Notes under the pieces: generated by a model
What the model saw: only the letters and a program-made list of their open reading frames with translations
Told to the model about the DNA's origin: nothing
The model's database searches: none
Made by a program: the position numbers and the translations under genes
Shown here: one piece after another, positions 17,578 through 26,328 of the stretch
Layout of the letters: every line of letters starts with the position of its first letter
How positions within the stretch are numbered: the first letter of the stretch is position 1
NCBI RefSeq assembly: GCF_022814865.1
Contig: NZ_JAKVRD010000017.1
Coordinates: forward strand, 1-64,000
Source: Shimia aestuarii
GTDB lineage: Bacteria > Pseudomonadota > Alphaproteobacteria > Rhodobacterales > Rhodobacteraceae
Length of the DNA: 64,000 nt
Direction: 5' to 3'

Positions 17578-19932
17578 ATGTCTTCCGACGGCAACCGCAA
17601 CGATCACGGCCATCCGGGTGATCAAGAGCATTCTGACCCAAGAGGCAACTCCTGTTGCGACGCCAGCAAGGACGTCGCGTCCACGGCGCCAGCGCCGTCT
17701 GGCGGAAGGAGCTTTCAGGTCTCCGGGCTCGATTGCGCCGAAGAGGTGGCGATCCTGAACCGGGTTGTCGGGCCGAAAGTGGGCGGAACCGAACACCTGG
17801 CATTCGACGTGATCAACGGGCGAATGACCATCCTCGATAGCGCCGAGAGGATACCAGACGACGAAGTCACGCAGTTGGTCGCAACGACCGGCATGAGCGC
17901 CAAGCCATGGGATGCCGACAACGCAGCAGAGGACCAGGCGGCGCATCTGGCACGTCAGAAGCGCTTTACCTCGTTGAGCGGCGGCTTCTGGGCGGCGGGA
18001 TTCCTTTTTCACATTGTCGAGACCGGCATGGGCGGCGCGCTCGGGCTCTTTGCGGGCCATGGCGAGGTGCCTATGCCTATGGTGGAAGCAGGGATCTTCG
18101 CCGTCGCGATTCTTTTTGGCGTCTGGCTTGTCGCGCCCAAGGCCTGGTCTTCGGCGCGGAGGCTTAGCCCCGACATGAACCTGCTCATGGTGGTGGCCGT
18201 CGCGGGCGCCATCGGCCTCGGCGAGTTTTTTGAGGCCGCGACGGTCGCCTTCTTCTTCTCGCTTTCGCTTTATCTTGAGAGCTGGAGCGTGGGGCGGGCG
18301 CGTAATGCGGTTTCCGCGCTCCTCGATCTGGCGCCGCCAACGGCGCGGGTTCTTTACGACGACGGATCTGAATCCGACGTTCCGGCCGCGGCCGTGGCAG
18401 TCAATGCAAGGTTTATCGTGCGCGGCGGCGACCGGATCCCCCTCGACGGTGAGGTCGTGGACGGGGCAGGGGCCGTCGATCAGGCCCCAATTACTGGGGA
18501 AAGCGCGCTAGTGCCCAAGGAACCAGGCGACGAGGTCTATGCCGGCACGATCAACGGCGAGGGCACACTGACGGTGCGGGCGACGAAGGCCGCCTCGGAC
18601 ACGGTGCTCGCGAAAATCATTCGCATGGTGGGCGATGCCCATGCCCGCCGCGCGCCGGTCGAACAGTGGGTGGCCAAGTTCGCGCGCATCTACACACCCA
18701 TCGTGATGGCTTTGGCGATCGCCATCGCGCTGGTGCCGCCACTGCTGCTCGGCGGCGCCTGGGACTACTGGTTCTACAATGCTCTGGTCCTTCTGGTCAT
18801 CGCATGTCCTTGCGCGCTGGTCATTTCTACGCCGGTCTCCATCGTGGCAGCGCTGACCGCGTCGGCACGGGCGGGGGTGCTCATCAAGGGCGGCGCCTAT
18901 GTCGAGGCGCCGGGGCGGACCACGGCACTGGCGATGGACAAGACCGGGACGATCACCATGGGCGAGCCTGAGGTGGCGGCGGTTCACCCACTGGTCGGCG
19001 TTTCCGCACGCGATCTCATGGCGCTGGCAGCAAGCCTGGAGGCGCGGTCTTCACACCCGCTGGCACGCGCCATCCTCTCGCGCGCCGAAGCCGATGGTGT
19101 TTCCGTGTCTGCCGCAGAGGACACCCGTACCGTGCCCGGGCGCGGTCTGGAAGGACGCGCCGACGGGCGCGCTATCTGGCTCGGCTCGGATCGCTTCGCC
19201 GAAGAGAAGGGGTTCGGCAATGCCATTCCGGCGGATCTGCGGGATCGGATCGAAGGGGCAGGGAGCACCCTCGTTGCCGTGGGTGACGAGACCGGCGTGA
19301 CCGGCGTACTGGAGCTTCGCGACCGCATCCGCCCAGATGCAAAGGGGATCGTTGCGCGTCTGCATGCGCAGGGTGTGAAGACCATCGTGATGTTGACGGG
19401 CGACAACGAACGCACCGCGCGCGCGGTGGCAGCCGAAGTCGGCATCGACGAGGTGCGCGCCGAACTTTTGCCAGAAGACAAGGTGACGGCCATTGAGGAA
19501 CTCGTCGAAAGCCACGACATGGTGGCGATGATCGGCGACGGTGTGAATGACGCACCGGCCATGGCGCGGGCGCATTATGCCATCGCCATGGGCGCTGTCG
19601 GATCGGATGCCGCGATCGAGACGGCCGACATCGCGCTGATGACCGACGACATCGGCAAGGTACCCTGGCTTATCGGCCATTCGCGCCGTGCCATGACGAT
19701 CATCCACCAGAATATCGGCATATCGCTGGCGACCAAGGCGCTGTTCGTCGGGCTGACCGCGTTCGGTATGGCCTCAATGTGGGGCGCCATTGCTGCGGAT
19801 GTAGGGGTGTCTCTGCTGGTGGTCGCCAACGCACTTCGGCTCCTGAACGGCCATCAGGTTGAGGCCGGGCCTTCAGGCGGAGAACCGGTGGGCGAGCAGA
19901 TGGCGAAAGGAGCACTGGCGCACGGTCATTGA
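17578..19932 (+). CDS. Zn/Cd/Pb-type P1B ATPase (ZntA/CadA-like)
   Basis: The product exports divalent soft metals from the cytoplasm. The 784 residues begin with a His/Cys-rich leader (HGHPGDQEHSD, SCCDAS), then an HMA-like domain with GLDCAEE (Cys 53), the CxEE form typical of zinc/cadmium pumps. The core has TGESALVPK, the ion-site CPC at 410-412 (IACPCALVIST), DKTGTI from D454 and [14 protein letters not shown] lies 8 bases before the ATG. Control is by the MerR-type promoter just upstream. Its 3' end overlaps the next minus-strand gene by 7 bases. Confidence 0.93.
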   Translation: MSSDGNRNDHGHPGDQEHSDPRGNSCCDASKDVASTAPAPSGGRSFQVSGLDCAEEVAILNRVVGPKVGGTEHLAFDVINGRMTILDSAERIPDDEVTQLVATTGMSAKPWDADNAAEDQAAHLARQKRFTSLSGGFWAAGFLFHIVETGMGGALGLFAGHGEVPMPMVEAGIFAVAILFGVWLVAPKAWSSARRLSPDMNLLMVVAVAGAIGLGEFFEAATVAFFFSLSLYLESWSVGRARNAVSALLDLAPPTARVLYDDGSESDVPAAAVAVNARFIVRGGDRIPLDGEVVDGAGAVDQAPITGESALVPKEPGDEVYAGTINGEGTLTVRATKAASDTVLAKIIRMVGDAHARRAPVEQWVAKFARIYTPIVMALAIAIALVPPLLLGGAWDYWFYNALVLLVIACPCALVISTPVSIVAALTASARAGVLIKGGAYVEAPGRTTALAMDKTGTITMGEPEVAAVHPLVGVSARDLMALAASLEARSSHPLARAILSRAEADGVSVSAAEDTRTVPGRGLEGRADGRAIWLGSDRFAEEKGFGNAIPADLRDRIEGAGSTLVAVGDETGVTGVLELRDRIRPDAKGIVARLHAQGVKTIVMLTGDNERTARAVAAEVGIDEVRAELLPEDKVTAIEELVESHDMVAMIGDGVNDAPAMARAHYAIAMGAVGSDAAIETADIALMTDDIGKVPWLIGHSRRAMTIIHQNIGISLATKALFVGLTAFGMASMWGAIAADVGVSLLVVANALRLLNGHQVEAGPSGGEPVGEQMAKGALAHGH

Positions 19933-20201
19933 TCCGGCGGTTTCGGTAGCTCGATATCGCTTTTGCGGTCCAGCCACGCCAGCGCCCCGACAGAGAATTC
20001 CGAACCCCGGTAGGGTTCCGTCCAGGCGGTCTCGATGTCGTCCCAGGGCAGAGGCTCGAGATTTCCAAGAAAGAGCGTCAGACGGTAGGCCGCTGCCTCG
20101 GGAAGCCAAGGCGCCTCCTTGGCCGGCGTCGCGGCGACAGGTCCGGACAGGAGGAGCGCACTTGCGAGTGTGGCGAGCAGCACTCTCATAATATTTCGCA
20201 T
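19926..20201 (-). CDS. Small periplasmic protein of unknown function, next to mntR
   Basis: From ATG 20201 the 91-residue product has a signal peptide (MRNIMRVLLATLASALLLSG, ending VAA). The mature part is short and acidic with aromatic residues (EAPWLPEAAAYRLTLFLGN, PWDDIETAWTEPYRG, SVGALAWLDRKSDIELP). No family is recognised. It is transcribed away from mntR, and a perfect 20-bp dyad lies in the 97-base gap, so MntR may control it. Confidence 0.55.
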   Translation of the reverse strand: MRNIMRVLLATLASALLLSGPVAATPAKEAPWLPEAAAYRLTLFLGNLEPLPWDDIETAWTEPYRGSEFSVGALAWLDRKSDIELPKPPDQ

Positions 20202-20222
20202 CACCACGGCCTCCAAAGTAAA

Positions 20223-20242
20223 AAGTTAGACATGGCTAACTT
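20223..20242. promoter_or_regulatory. Probable MntR operator
   Basis: A perfect inverted repeat, AAGTTAG-ACATGG-CTAACTT, 20 bases long, between the divergent small periplasmic gene and mntR. Size and TTAG/CTAA arms resemble sites bound by DtxR/MntR regulators. It could control both genes. Confidence 0.65.
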
Positions 20243-20298
20243 ATCTACCCGAAGCAAACAAGTTGTCAATCCCGCTGTTTCGCTGCAAAGTCCCGAGT

Positions 20299-20757
20299 AT
20301 GACAAAGCTACAATCACAAGGGCGTGAGCCATTCGAAGCGGTCGACCGGGCTCCCGAGGCGCAGGCCGATGGCTTTGCGACCGTGCGTCAGGCACATGAA
20401 AGCGAGATGGCGGAGGATTACGTCGAACTGATCGCGGAACTGATCGAGACGCGCGGGGAGGCCAGACCGGTCGAGATCGCCGAGCGGCTTGGCGTGAAGC
20501 CGCCGACCGTGACCAAGAACATCTCGCGGCTCAAGGCTGCTGGTCTGGTCCGGCGGGAGCCATACCGCGCGATATTCCTCACCGATGCCGGGCAGGACCT
20601 CGCGGAGATCTGTCGACGCCGCCACAGGGTCGTCGTCGCCTTTCTTCTGAGCCTGGGAATCGACGAAGAGACCGCGGAACGCGATGCGGAAGGGATCGAG
20701 CATCACGTCAGCGGGACGACATTGGAGGCGTTCGAGCGACGGCTCAATCAGAAATGA
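20299..20757 (+). CDS. mntR: MntR-like (DtxR-family) metal-dependent regulator
   Basis: The 152-residue protein has an N-terminal winged helix (EDYVELIAELIETRGEARPVEIAERLG, then VKPPTVTKNISRLKAAGLVRR) and a C-terminal dimerisation and metal-binding helix pair (RRRHRVVVAFLLSLGIDEETAERDAEGIEHHVS). The metal ligands expected for MntR can be seen as E/H residues in EIxxRRHR and GIEHHVS. ATG 20299 is chosen over GTG/ATG at 20263 because the operator lies at 20223-20242. It would repress Mn(II)/metal uptake genes; none is encoded nearby except perhaps the ZIP transporter. Confidence 0.88.
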   Translation: MTKLQSQGREPFEAVDRAPEAQADGFATVRQAHESEMAEDYVELIAELIETRGEARPVEIAERLGVKPPTVTKNISRLKAAGLVRREPYRAIFLTDAGQDLAEICRRRHRVVVAFLLSLGIDEETAERDAEGIEHHVSGTTLEAFERRLNQK

Positions 20758-20851
20758 GCTCGCCTAGATGCACATTCGCGCGATTCTCTATCGGGACCTC
20801 GAGCTATCAGGTCTTCAAGCCGCTGACACGTTTGCGCAATTTCGAAGCTCG

Positions 20852-21019
20852 CTAGCCGAGAACCCGCGACAGCACGATGGTTGCAAACAGGGCGACAAGT
20901 CCGAAGGCGATCGCAGACGCTACCGCATATTGGAGGATATCCAGGTGATTCCCCCTCCTCCGTCGTGCCAGATAGCCACCCCAGATCGCGCCTCCGATAG
21001 CGCTCACGATCACAAGCAT
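20852..21019 (-). CDS. 55-residue two-helix membrane protein
   Basis: Starting at ATG 21019, in a TGATG overlap with the lnt stop and behind GGAGGTATCC, this short protein has two membrane helices (MLVIVSAIGGAIWGGYLA and YAVASAIAFGLVALFATIVL) joined by a basic loop RRRRGN. It is the last gene of the leftward operon. Function unknown. The longer frame from 21097 overlaps lnt and is not needed. Confidence 0.6.
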   Translation of the reverse strand: MLVIVSAIGGAIWGGYLARRRRGNHLDILQYAVASAIAFGLVALFATIVLSRVLG

Positions 21020-22590
21020 CAGGATACCTCCGTTCCAAAATGCCGCGCATCGGGATCTCGTCCGAGCAAACTGGCCAGCCAGCCGAAGACCCAGCACCCA
21101 AAAACAAGAACCAACAAGGTCCAGTCGCCGAACCGCGCATAGGGCGTTGGAGTACGCGCGCCCGGCAGGCCGGCATCAATGGTGCCTGTTTCCCCGGTAT
21201 CAAGACGCGCGACGACATTTCCATTGGCGTCGATGATCGCGGATATCCCAGTGTTGGCCGCCCGGACCACGGGAAGTCCCTCCTCGACCGCGCGCATCCG
21301 CGCGGAGGCGAGGTGCTGCTCGGGTCCGATGCTGGTTCCGAACCAGGCATCATTTGTGGCGTTGAATATCCAGTCGGGGCGGAAAAGGTCATCGACCACG
21401 TGGCCCGGAAAGATGATCTCGTAACAGATCGCCACCGCGACCAGAGGCGCGCCAGGGATCGCCAGCGTGCGCGGCCCTGGTCCCGGCGTGAAATCGCCCA
21501 ACCCTTCGGTCAGCCGCTCGATGGGCAGCCAGCCTTTCAGGGGCACATATTCCCCGAACGGAACAAGATGATGTTTTGCATACCCCGTCAGAACCTCGCC
21601 GCTGCCGTCATAGGCCTGAACCGTGTTGAAATATCTGGTTCCCCCATCGCCCTCCACTCGGTCAGGCGCACCTGTCAGTAGGATCCTGCCGTCTGGCAAA
21701 GCTGCAGATATCCGCGCGCGTGCCGCAGCATCTTCGTCCAGAAAGCCGGGGAAGGCCGTTTCCGGCCAAAGCAGCAAATCGAAACGTCCGGGTTGCGCGG
21801 ACAAGCCCAGGTATTTTTCCAAGGTTCGCTGGCGGCTGCCCGGTACCCACTTCTCGACTTGTGGCACATTGCCTTGGACGATGCGCAAAGCAACGTCTGT
21901 CGGCGGCACGTCCTGCCCTGACCGAAGCGCACCGCCAACCCAGAAACCCGCCACAGCAACGGCGAAGAGCACGAGAACAGGCGCGCGTCTCTTTGGCGCC
22001 GCCACAGTCAACACACCTGGCAATATGCCGATGAAGACCGTGAGAAAGCCCAAACCGTAGCTTCCGACCCAGGCGGCGGGTTGGCGCAGGGCGGCATAGT
22101 CGACAAGGGCATAAGCGGCAAGGTTCCAGGGAAACCCTGTCAGGACATGACCCCGCAGCCATTCCGTGGCCACCCAGCAGGTTGCAAACAGCAGGCCCGC
22201 CGCAATGCCGCCGACAGCTCGGCGCTGCATGATGGCGGCAAAAAGCATCGCCGCCATGCCCGGGAAGATGGCAAGTCCGGCGGACAGACCCGCGACCGCC
22301 GGAATCGCCAGTGCGCCGAAACGTTCGGCATCGACGTAAAAGCTCTCGGCGATCCAGGAAATTCCAATCCCGAATTGGCCCAGTCCGAAAGCCCAACCGA
22401 CAAGGAAAGCGCGCGAGGTTGAGATGTTCCGGAGAACGATAAAGAGCACGGAGAAGGCGACAGGGACCGCGATGAGCCAAGAAAACGGCGGAAGAGTCAA
22501 AACCGTCAATCCGCCGGCAGCAAGGGCAAGACCCATGCGCTGGAACAGGTTCAGGTCCTCACTAACGAACTGCGGCAATCCCGGCTTCAT
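21019..22590 (-). CDS. lnt: Apolipoprotein N-acyltransferase Lnt
   Basis: Lnt adds the third acyl chain to mature lipoproteins in the inner membrane. From ATG 22590 the product is 523 residues: an N-terminal block of membrane helices, then a nitrilase-like periplasmic domain with the Glu-Lys-Cys triad in LLWPETAFPG, GYAKHHLVPFGEYVP and AICYEIIFPG, and a last helix. The frame is open to 22875, but that part overlaps lspA. It starts 4 bases inside lspA (ATGA). Confidence 0.93.
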   Translation of the reverse strand: MKPGLPQFVSEDLNLFQRMGLALAAGGLTVLTLPPFSWLIAVPVAFSVLFIVLRNISTSRAFLVGWAFGLGQFGIGISWIAESFYVDAERFGALAIPAVAGLSAGLAIFPGMAAMLFAAIMQRRAVGGIAAGLLFATCWVATEWLRGHVLTGFPWNLAAYALVDYAALRQPAAWVGSYGLGFLTVFIGILPGVLTVAAPKRRAPVLVLFAVAVAGFWVGGALRSGQDVPPTDVALRIVQGNVPQVEKWVPGSRQRTLEKYLGLSAQPGRFDLLLWPETAFPGFLDEDAAARARISAALPDGRILLTGAPDRVEGDGGTRYFNTVQAYDGSGEVLTGYAKHHLVPFGEYVPLKGWLPIERLTEGLGDFTPGPGPRTLAIPGAPLVAVAICYEIIFPGHVVDDLFRPDWIFNATNDAWFGTSIGPEQHLASARMRAVEEGLPVVRAANTGISAIIDANGNVVARLDTGETGTIDAGLPGARTPTPYARFGDWTLLVLVFGCWVFGWLASLLGRDPDARHFGTEVS

Positions 22591-23060
22591 GAATCGGTCT
22601 GAAGTCGAGCGCCAACCCACGGCGCAATGAGCAGCAGCATCACGCCGCCAACCACAAAAACATCGGCCATGTTGAAGGCAGGCCAGTGCGCCGTCCCGAT
22701 GTAGAAATCGAGGAAATCCGTCACCGCACGATAGCGCAGGCGGTCCAGAATATTGCCGAGTGCACCGCCGATGATCGCACCATAGGCAATGGCCTCGACC
22801 CGGCTGCTGGTACGGACCAGCATGAACGCCAGCCAGACGCAGATGCCAAGCGCCAGTAAGACAAGGCTCCACCACGGCGCGCCGCCGAGAAGCCCGAAGG
22901 TCACTCCGTCATTGCGCAGGTAGATGAGATTGAAGCCGGGAAAGACCGATACGCCGGAACTAAGAACAGTCGCATTGGACACAACGATTGCCTTCGTTGC
23001 CTGATCGACAAGAAAGGCGATCAGCGCAGCAAGCAGACCGACGAAGAGGCAAGTTCTCAT
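22587..23060 (-). CDS. lspA: Lipoprotein signal peptidase LspA
   Basis: Signal peptidase II removes the signal peptide of prolipoproteins after Lgt has acted. The 157-residue protein has four membrane helices and the two catalytic Asp motifs, GGALGNILDRLRY and FNMADVFVVGG. It lies 4 bases after the ZIP gene stop and overlaps lnt by 4 bases, so the three are translated together. Plasmid-borne lspA is known from heavy-metal operons such as pbr. Confidence 0.93.
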   Translation of the reverse strand: MRTCLFVGLLAALIAFLVDQATKAIVVSNATVLSSGVSVFPGFNLIYLRNDGVTFGLLGGAPWWSLVLLALGICVWLAFMLVRTSSRVEAIAYGAIIGGALGNILDRLRYRAVTDFLDFYIGTAHWPAFNMADVFVVGGVMLLLIAPWVGARLQTDS

Positions 23061-23064
23061 CAGC

Positions 23065-23847
23065 TTATCCCAGCCAGACGTCGAGGAACAACATGATCAC
23101 AAGACCAACGGCGAGGCCGAGCGTCGCCCTGTTCTGATGGCCGGATCGGTGGGTTTCCGGAATGATCTCGTGGCTGATGACGTAGAGCATCGCACCTGCT
23201 GCGAAGGCGAGACCCCAGGGCAGCAGCGGTTGCGAAAGACTGATAATCCCTGCGCCGAGAAGTCCACCGACGGGCTCGACGAGACCGGTCAGAGCGGCGA
23301 TGCCCCAGGCGCGAAGCCTGGAATAGCCCTCGCCGAGCAACGAAACCGCCACCGCCAGACCTTCGGGGGCATTCTGTAATCCAATACCGATCGCAAGTGG
23401 CAACCCGCCCGACAAACCGTCAGCCCCGAACCCGACGCCGACGGCAAGCCCTTCGGGAAAATTGTGGATAGTGATCGCGATGATGAAAAGCCAGACGCGC
23501 CGCAGCGATGCGGCGTCGGGACCTTCCCGCCCCGTCTTGAAATGTTCATGCGGTAGCCGTTCGTTCATCAGAGCGACCGCGCCCATGCCAAGCAGGATCG
23601 CAACACATACGATGGCCGCCGGGAGAGCACCGTTGTCGAACTGTCCTTCAGCTGCGTCGAGAGCCGGGATGATCAGCGAGAAGAACGAAGCCGCGAGCAT
23701 GACACCCGCCGCGAAGCCAAGCAGCAGATCGCGCGTGGCCCGGGACGGGATGCGCCCAAAAAGAACGGGGACCGCCCCGACCGCGGTCAGCGATCCGGCG
23801 GCCAGGCTTCCAAGAAAGCCAAGCGCTATGGGGGAGAGGGGTTCCAA
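23065..23847 (-). CDS. ZIP-family metal transporter
   Basis: ZIP proteins move zinc and related divalent metals towards the cytoplasm. The 260-residue protein has about eight helices with the paired ligand motifs IHNFPEGLAVG (helix 4) and LQNAPEGLAVA (helix 5), and a His/Lys-rich loop between helices 3 and 4 (ERLPHEHFKTGREG). It is in the leftward operon with lspA and lnt. An importer inside an export island is unusual and may serve controlled re-uptake. Confidence 0.88.
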   Translation of the reverse strand: MEPLSPIALGFLGSLAAGSLTAVGAVPVLFGRIPSRATRDLLLGFAAGVMLAASFFSLIIPALDAAEGQFDNGALPAAIVCVAILLGMGAVALMNERLPHEHFKTGREGPDAASLRRVWLFIIAITIHNFPEGLAVGVGFGADGLSGGLPLAIGIGLQNAPEGLAVAVSLLGEGYSRLRAWGIAALTGLVEPVGGLLGAGIISLSQPLLPWGLAFAAGAMLYVISHEIIPETHRSGHQNRATLGLAVGLVIMLFLDVWLG

Positions 23848-23869
23848 TTGTTAAGGTTCTGCCGCGAGT

Positions 23870-24328
23870 TCAGTCAGGAGCCGAGTAGCTGGTGTAGACC
23901 TCGGTCGATCCGTCTTCGTGGATCAGGAAGACATCGTAAGCCTCCCGGTCGTCCTCCGGTCCCATGCCGGGCGACCCGTAGGGCATTCCCGGCACCGCCA
24001 GGCCTACCGCGTCTGGCCGGTCCTCCAGCAGGCGTTGGATGTCAGCCGCCGGCACGTGGCCCTCGATCACATAGCCGTCGACCAAAGCCGTATGGCAGGA
24101 GACCATGCGCTGCGGCACGCCATTGTCGAGTTTGAAGCGCACAAGAGATCCTCCGAACATGTCCTCGCCCATCGGCGCGAAGCCATTCTCCTCGAGGTGC
24201 TTCATCCAGGACAGGCAACAGCCGCAGCCGTTTGTCTTCCGGACGTCGATCTGAATCGCCTCTGCGACGGCCTGCGCCGCAGGAAGCAAGGCAAATGCGA
24301 TGGCAAGGGCGGGAGTAAATCGTTTCAT
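23870..24328 (-). CDS. DUF411 periplasmic metal-binding protein (CopG-like)
   Basis: After a signal peptide (MKRFTPALAIAFALLPAAQA) the 152-residue protein shows the DUF411 features: KTNGCGCCLSWMKHLEENGF with a Cys cluster, MVSCHTALVDGYVIEGHVP with Cys and His, and GLAVPGMPYGSPGM with Met residues. Members are found in copper and silver operons and are thought to be periplasmic copper carriers or redox proteins. Confidence 0.88.
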   Translation of the reverse strand: MKRFTPALAIAFALLPAAQAVAEAIQIDVRKTNGCGCCLSWMKHLEENGFAPMGEDMFGGSLVRFKLDNGVPQRMVSCHTALVDGYVIEGHVPAADIQRLLEDRPDAVGLAVPGMPYGSPGMGPEDDREAYDVFLIHEDGSTEVYTSYSAPD

Positions 24329-24331
24329 GGA

Positions 24332-25705
24332 TCAAAGCCTTTCGGTTGTCGTCTGTGCAAATTCGCTGGCGAGCCTCTCAGCAAGAAGTGAACGCGCCTC
24401 ACGCAGTCGCTCAAGCGCGGCCGTGTCGTCCGCTTCACGCTCGGCCGCCTCTGCCAATCGGTCGTCAGAGAGAGGGTCGGTTGGGCGACCGTCCACCAGC
24501 ACTTCGTAATGTAGGTTGGGGCCTGTCGCGGTACCCGTCGCACCGACCCGCCCGATCATATCTCCGGCCATCACGCGTTGCCCTTGTGTGAGCCCGTCCG
24601 GTACGGCGCTCAGATGCGCATAGCGCGTCAGGGTGTCGGAGCCATGAGCGATCTCGACGACCCGGCCATACCCACCGCGTCGGCCGATGAAGCTAACGCG
24701 GCCCGGCGCCGGCGCCTGTACCGGCGTGCCGCGCGCCGCCGCGAAGTCGACTCCTGTGTGCATCCGTACATTGCCGTAGACCGGATGGGTGCGGCGCCCG
24801 AACACAGAACTCAGCCGTGCACCTTCGACCGGTTGCGCAAACACGCGCAGGACTTCTCCGTCGACATAGATCGTCGCTTGGCCGCTGCCGTCGTTCGGCC
24901 AGACGATTTCATAGACCGAGCCATCGATATCCAGTGCGGCAAAGGCAAGCTCGGGCTGACCAATCCTCTTGTTCCCGTCTCGGGCCTCGCGCCAAAGGAG
25001 GCGCATCGTCTCGCCACCCGCAAGATCACGACGGAAATCCACGGTGCCGCCCAGCATCTGCGCCAGGTCCACCGCAAAACGGGCGGGGATGTCTGCCGTG
25101 TTCAGGGCGGCGAAAATCGAGCTCTCGATCACCGCCTCGCCGGCGAAAGTCACCAATTCGGGATCCGGGTCCAACACGCGGGCGGCAAGCTGTTCGCCGA
25201 AGACCGCCTCTATCCGGACACCGTCTTCGACGGCGAGCTCTACACGACGCGGGTTGTCGTCCGTTGTGGAAACCACCGTAATGATGTGACCCGGACGCAG
25301 ACGGCGCAGATCGTATTCCGTGCCAATCGCCAAGGCGATTTCGGCGCGATCCGAAGCATCCAGCCCCGCATCGGAAAGGACCGCATCAAGCGTCTCGCCG
25401 GACGCAATCTCCCGCGACCAGGTGACCAGCGGGGGCTCGATAGATGGCAAGGAGGTATCAGCGGGGGAAACGGTCAGGAGCGGCCGGGGTCTGAACTCGA
25501 ATGCGATATCCGCCTGGGCGAGTGTAGGGCGGACCGAATTGGTTTCGGTAATCCGAGGCGGCGCAAGCGGATTGGGAGTCCAGAGGGTCGCTTCAGCAAT
25601 CGCAGGGGGCACCGGTTCTTTGGACAGAACGCCAGAGATGGCGATGGCGGTCACCGAAAATGCGCCTGCGACCGCAACGGCCGCCAAGACAGTTCTTATC
25701 TTCAT
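24332..25705 (-). CDS. M23-family peptidoglycan metallopeptidase
   Basis: The 457-residue protein has one N-terminal anchor (VLAAVAVAGAFSVTAIAISG), a long middle region with a LysM/OapA-like segment (DLRRLRPGHIITVVS), and a C-terminal LytM/M23 domain. Zinc ligands are seen in MHTGVDFAAARG (HxxxD), YAHLS and NLHYEV. It cleaves peptidoglycan cross-bridges or, with altered partners, activates other hydrolases. It overlaps the following SCO gene by 4 bases. A wall enzyme in a copper operon fits the two L,D-transpeptidases elsewhere in the island. Confidence 0.88.
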   Translation of the reverse strand: MKIRTVLAAVAVAGAFSVTAIAISGVLSKEPVPPAIAEATLWTPNPLAPPRITETNSVRPTLAQADIAFEFRPRPLLTVSPADTSLPSIEPPLVTWSREIASGETLDAVLSDAGLDASDRAEIALAIGTEYDLRRLRPGHIITVVSTTDDNPRRVELAVEDGVRIEAVFGEQLAARVLDPDPELVTFAGEAVIESSIFAALNTADIPARFAVDLAQMLGGTVDFRRDLAGGETMRLLWREARDGNKRIGQPELAFAALDIDGSVYEIVWPNDGSGQATIYVDGEVLRVFAQPVEGARLSSVFGRRTHPVYGNVRMHTGVDFAAARGTPVQAPAPGRVSFIGRRGGYGRVVEIAHGSDTLTRYAHLSAVPDGLTQGQRVMAGDMIGRVGATGTATGPNLHYEVLVDGRPTDPLSDDRLAEAAEREADDTAALERLREARSLLAERLASEFAQTTTERL

Positions 25706-26328
25706 GTTGCCCCCTCTACGTCTTCTGTCAGTGCGCGCTGGATCTTCGGCACCGCGAATTCTCTTTGCTCGTGATAGTCGATCATGGTGACGAGCTCACC
25801 CTCGGCATCGAACAGGAATACGCTTGCCGTATGGTTCATCGTATAGCCGCCGCCCTCAGTCGGGACGCGCTCAAATGAGGCACGAAACCCTTCTGCAGCG
25901 CGGGCAATTTGGTCTTCCGGCCCCGTCCAGCCACGAATGACCGGATGAAAATAGCCGACATATTCGGCCATGGCCTCGACCGTGTCCCGCTCCGGGTCGA
26001 CCGTGATGAAGACCACGTTCATCTCTGATGCTTCGTCGCCCAGTTCCTCAAGCCAGCCGGAAATATCCGATAGGGTCGTCGGGCAGACGTCCGGGCAGTA
26101 GGTGAACCCGAAAAACACCATTGTGGGACGACCGATCAGGTTGCCAGGCCCTACCTCATTTTCCTCGTGGTCGGTCAGCCGGAACTCCATCGCCGATAGG
26201 GGCAGGGGCCGCTGCCCTTTTGGTTCAGGCGCACCGGGCCCGTCCACCCGCCACCAGCCCACGAAGAGCGTCAGGCCAAGAACGCCGGCACCGGCTGCGC
26301 CGTATAGAAGGAGCTGCCGACGTTGCAT
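25702..26328 (-). CDS. SCO1/SenC copper chaperone, copy 1
   Basis: SCO proteins deliver copper to the CuA site of cytochrome oxidase or act as periplasmic thiol-redox proteins. The 208-residue product has an N-terminal anchor (LLLYGAAGAGVLGLTLFVGW), thioredoxin fold, the copper-binding CPDVC in FFGFTYCPDVCPTTL and the distal His in YTMNHTASVFLF. It overlaps PCuAC (TGATG) and M23 (ATGA), so it is translationally coupled on both sides. PCuAC is the known partner of SCO in CuA loading. Confidence 0.92.
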   Translation of the reverse strand: MQRRQLLLYGAAGAGVLGLTLFVGWWRVDGPGAPEPKGQRPLPLSAMEFRLTDHEENEVGPGNLIGRPTMVFFGFTYCPDVCPTTLSDISGWLEELGDEASEMNVVFITVDPERDTVEAMAEYVGYFHPVIRGWTGPEDQIARAAEGFRASFERVPTEGGGYTMNHTASVFLFDAEGELVTMIDYHEQREFAVPKIQRALTEDVEGAT

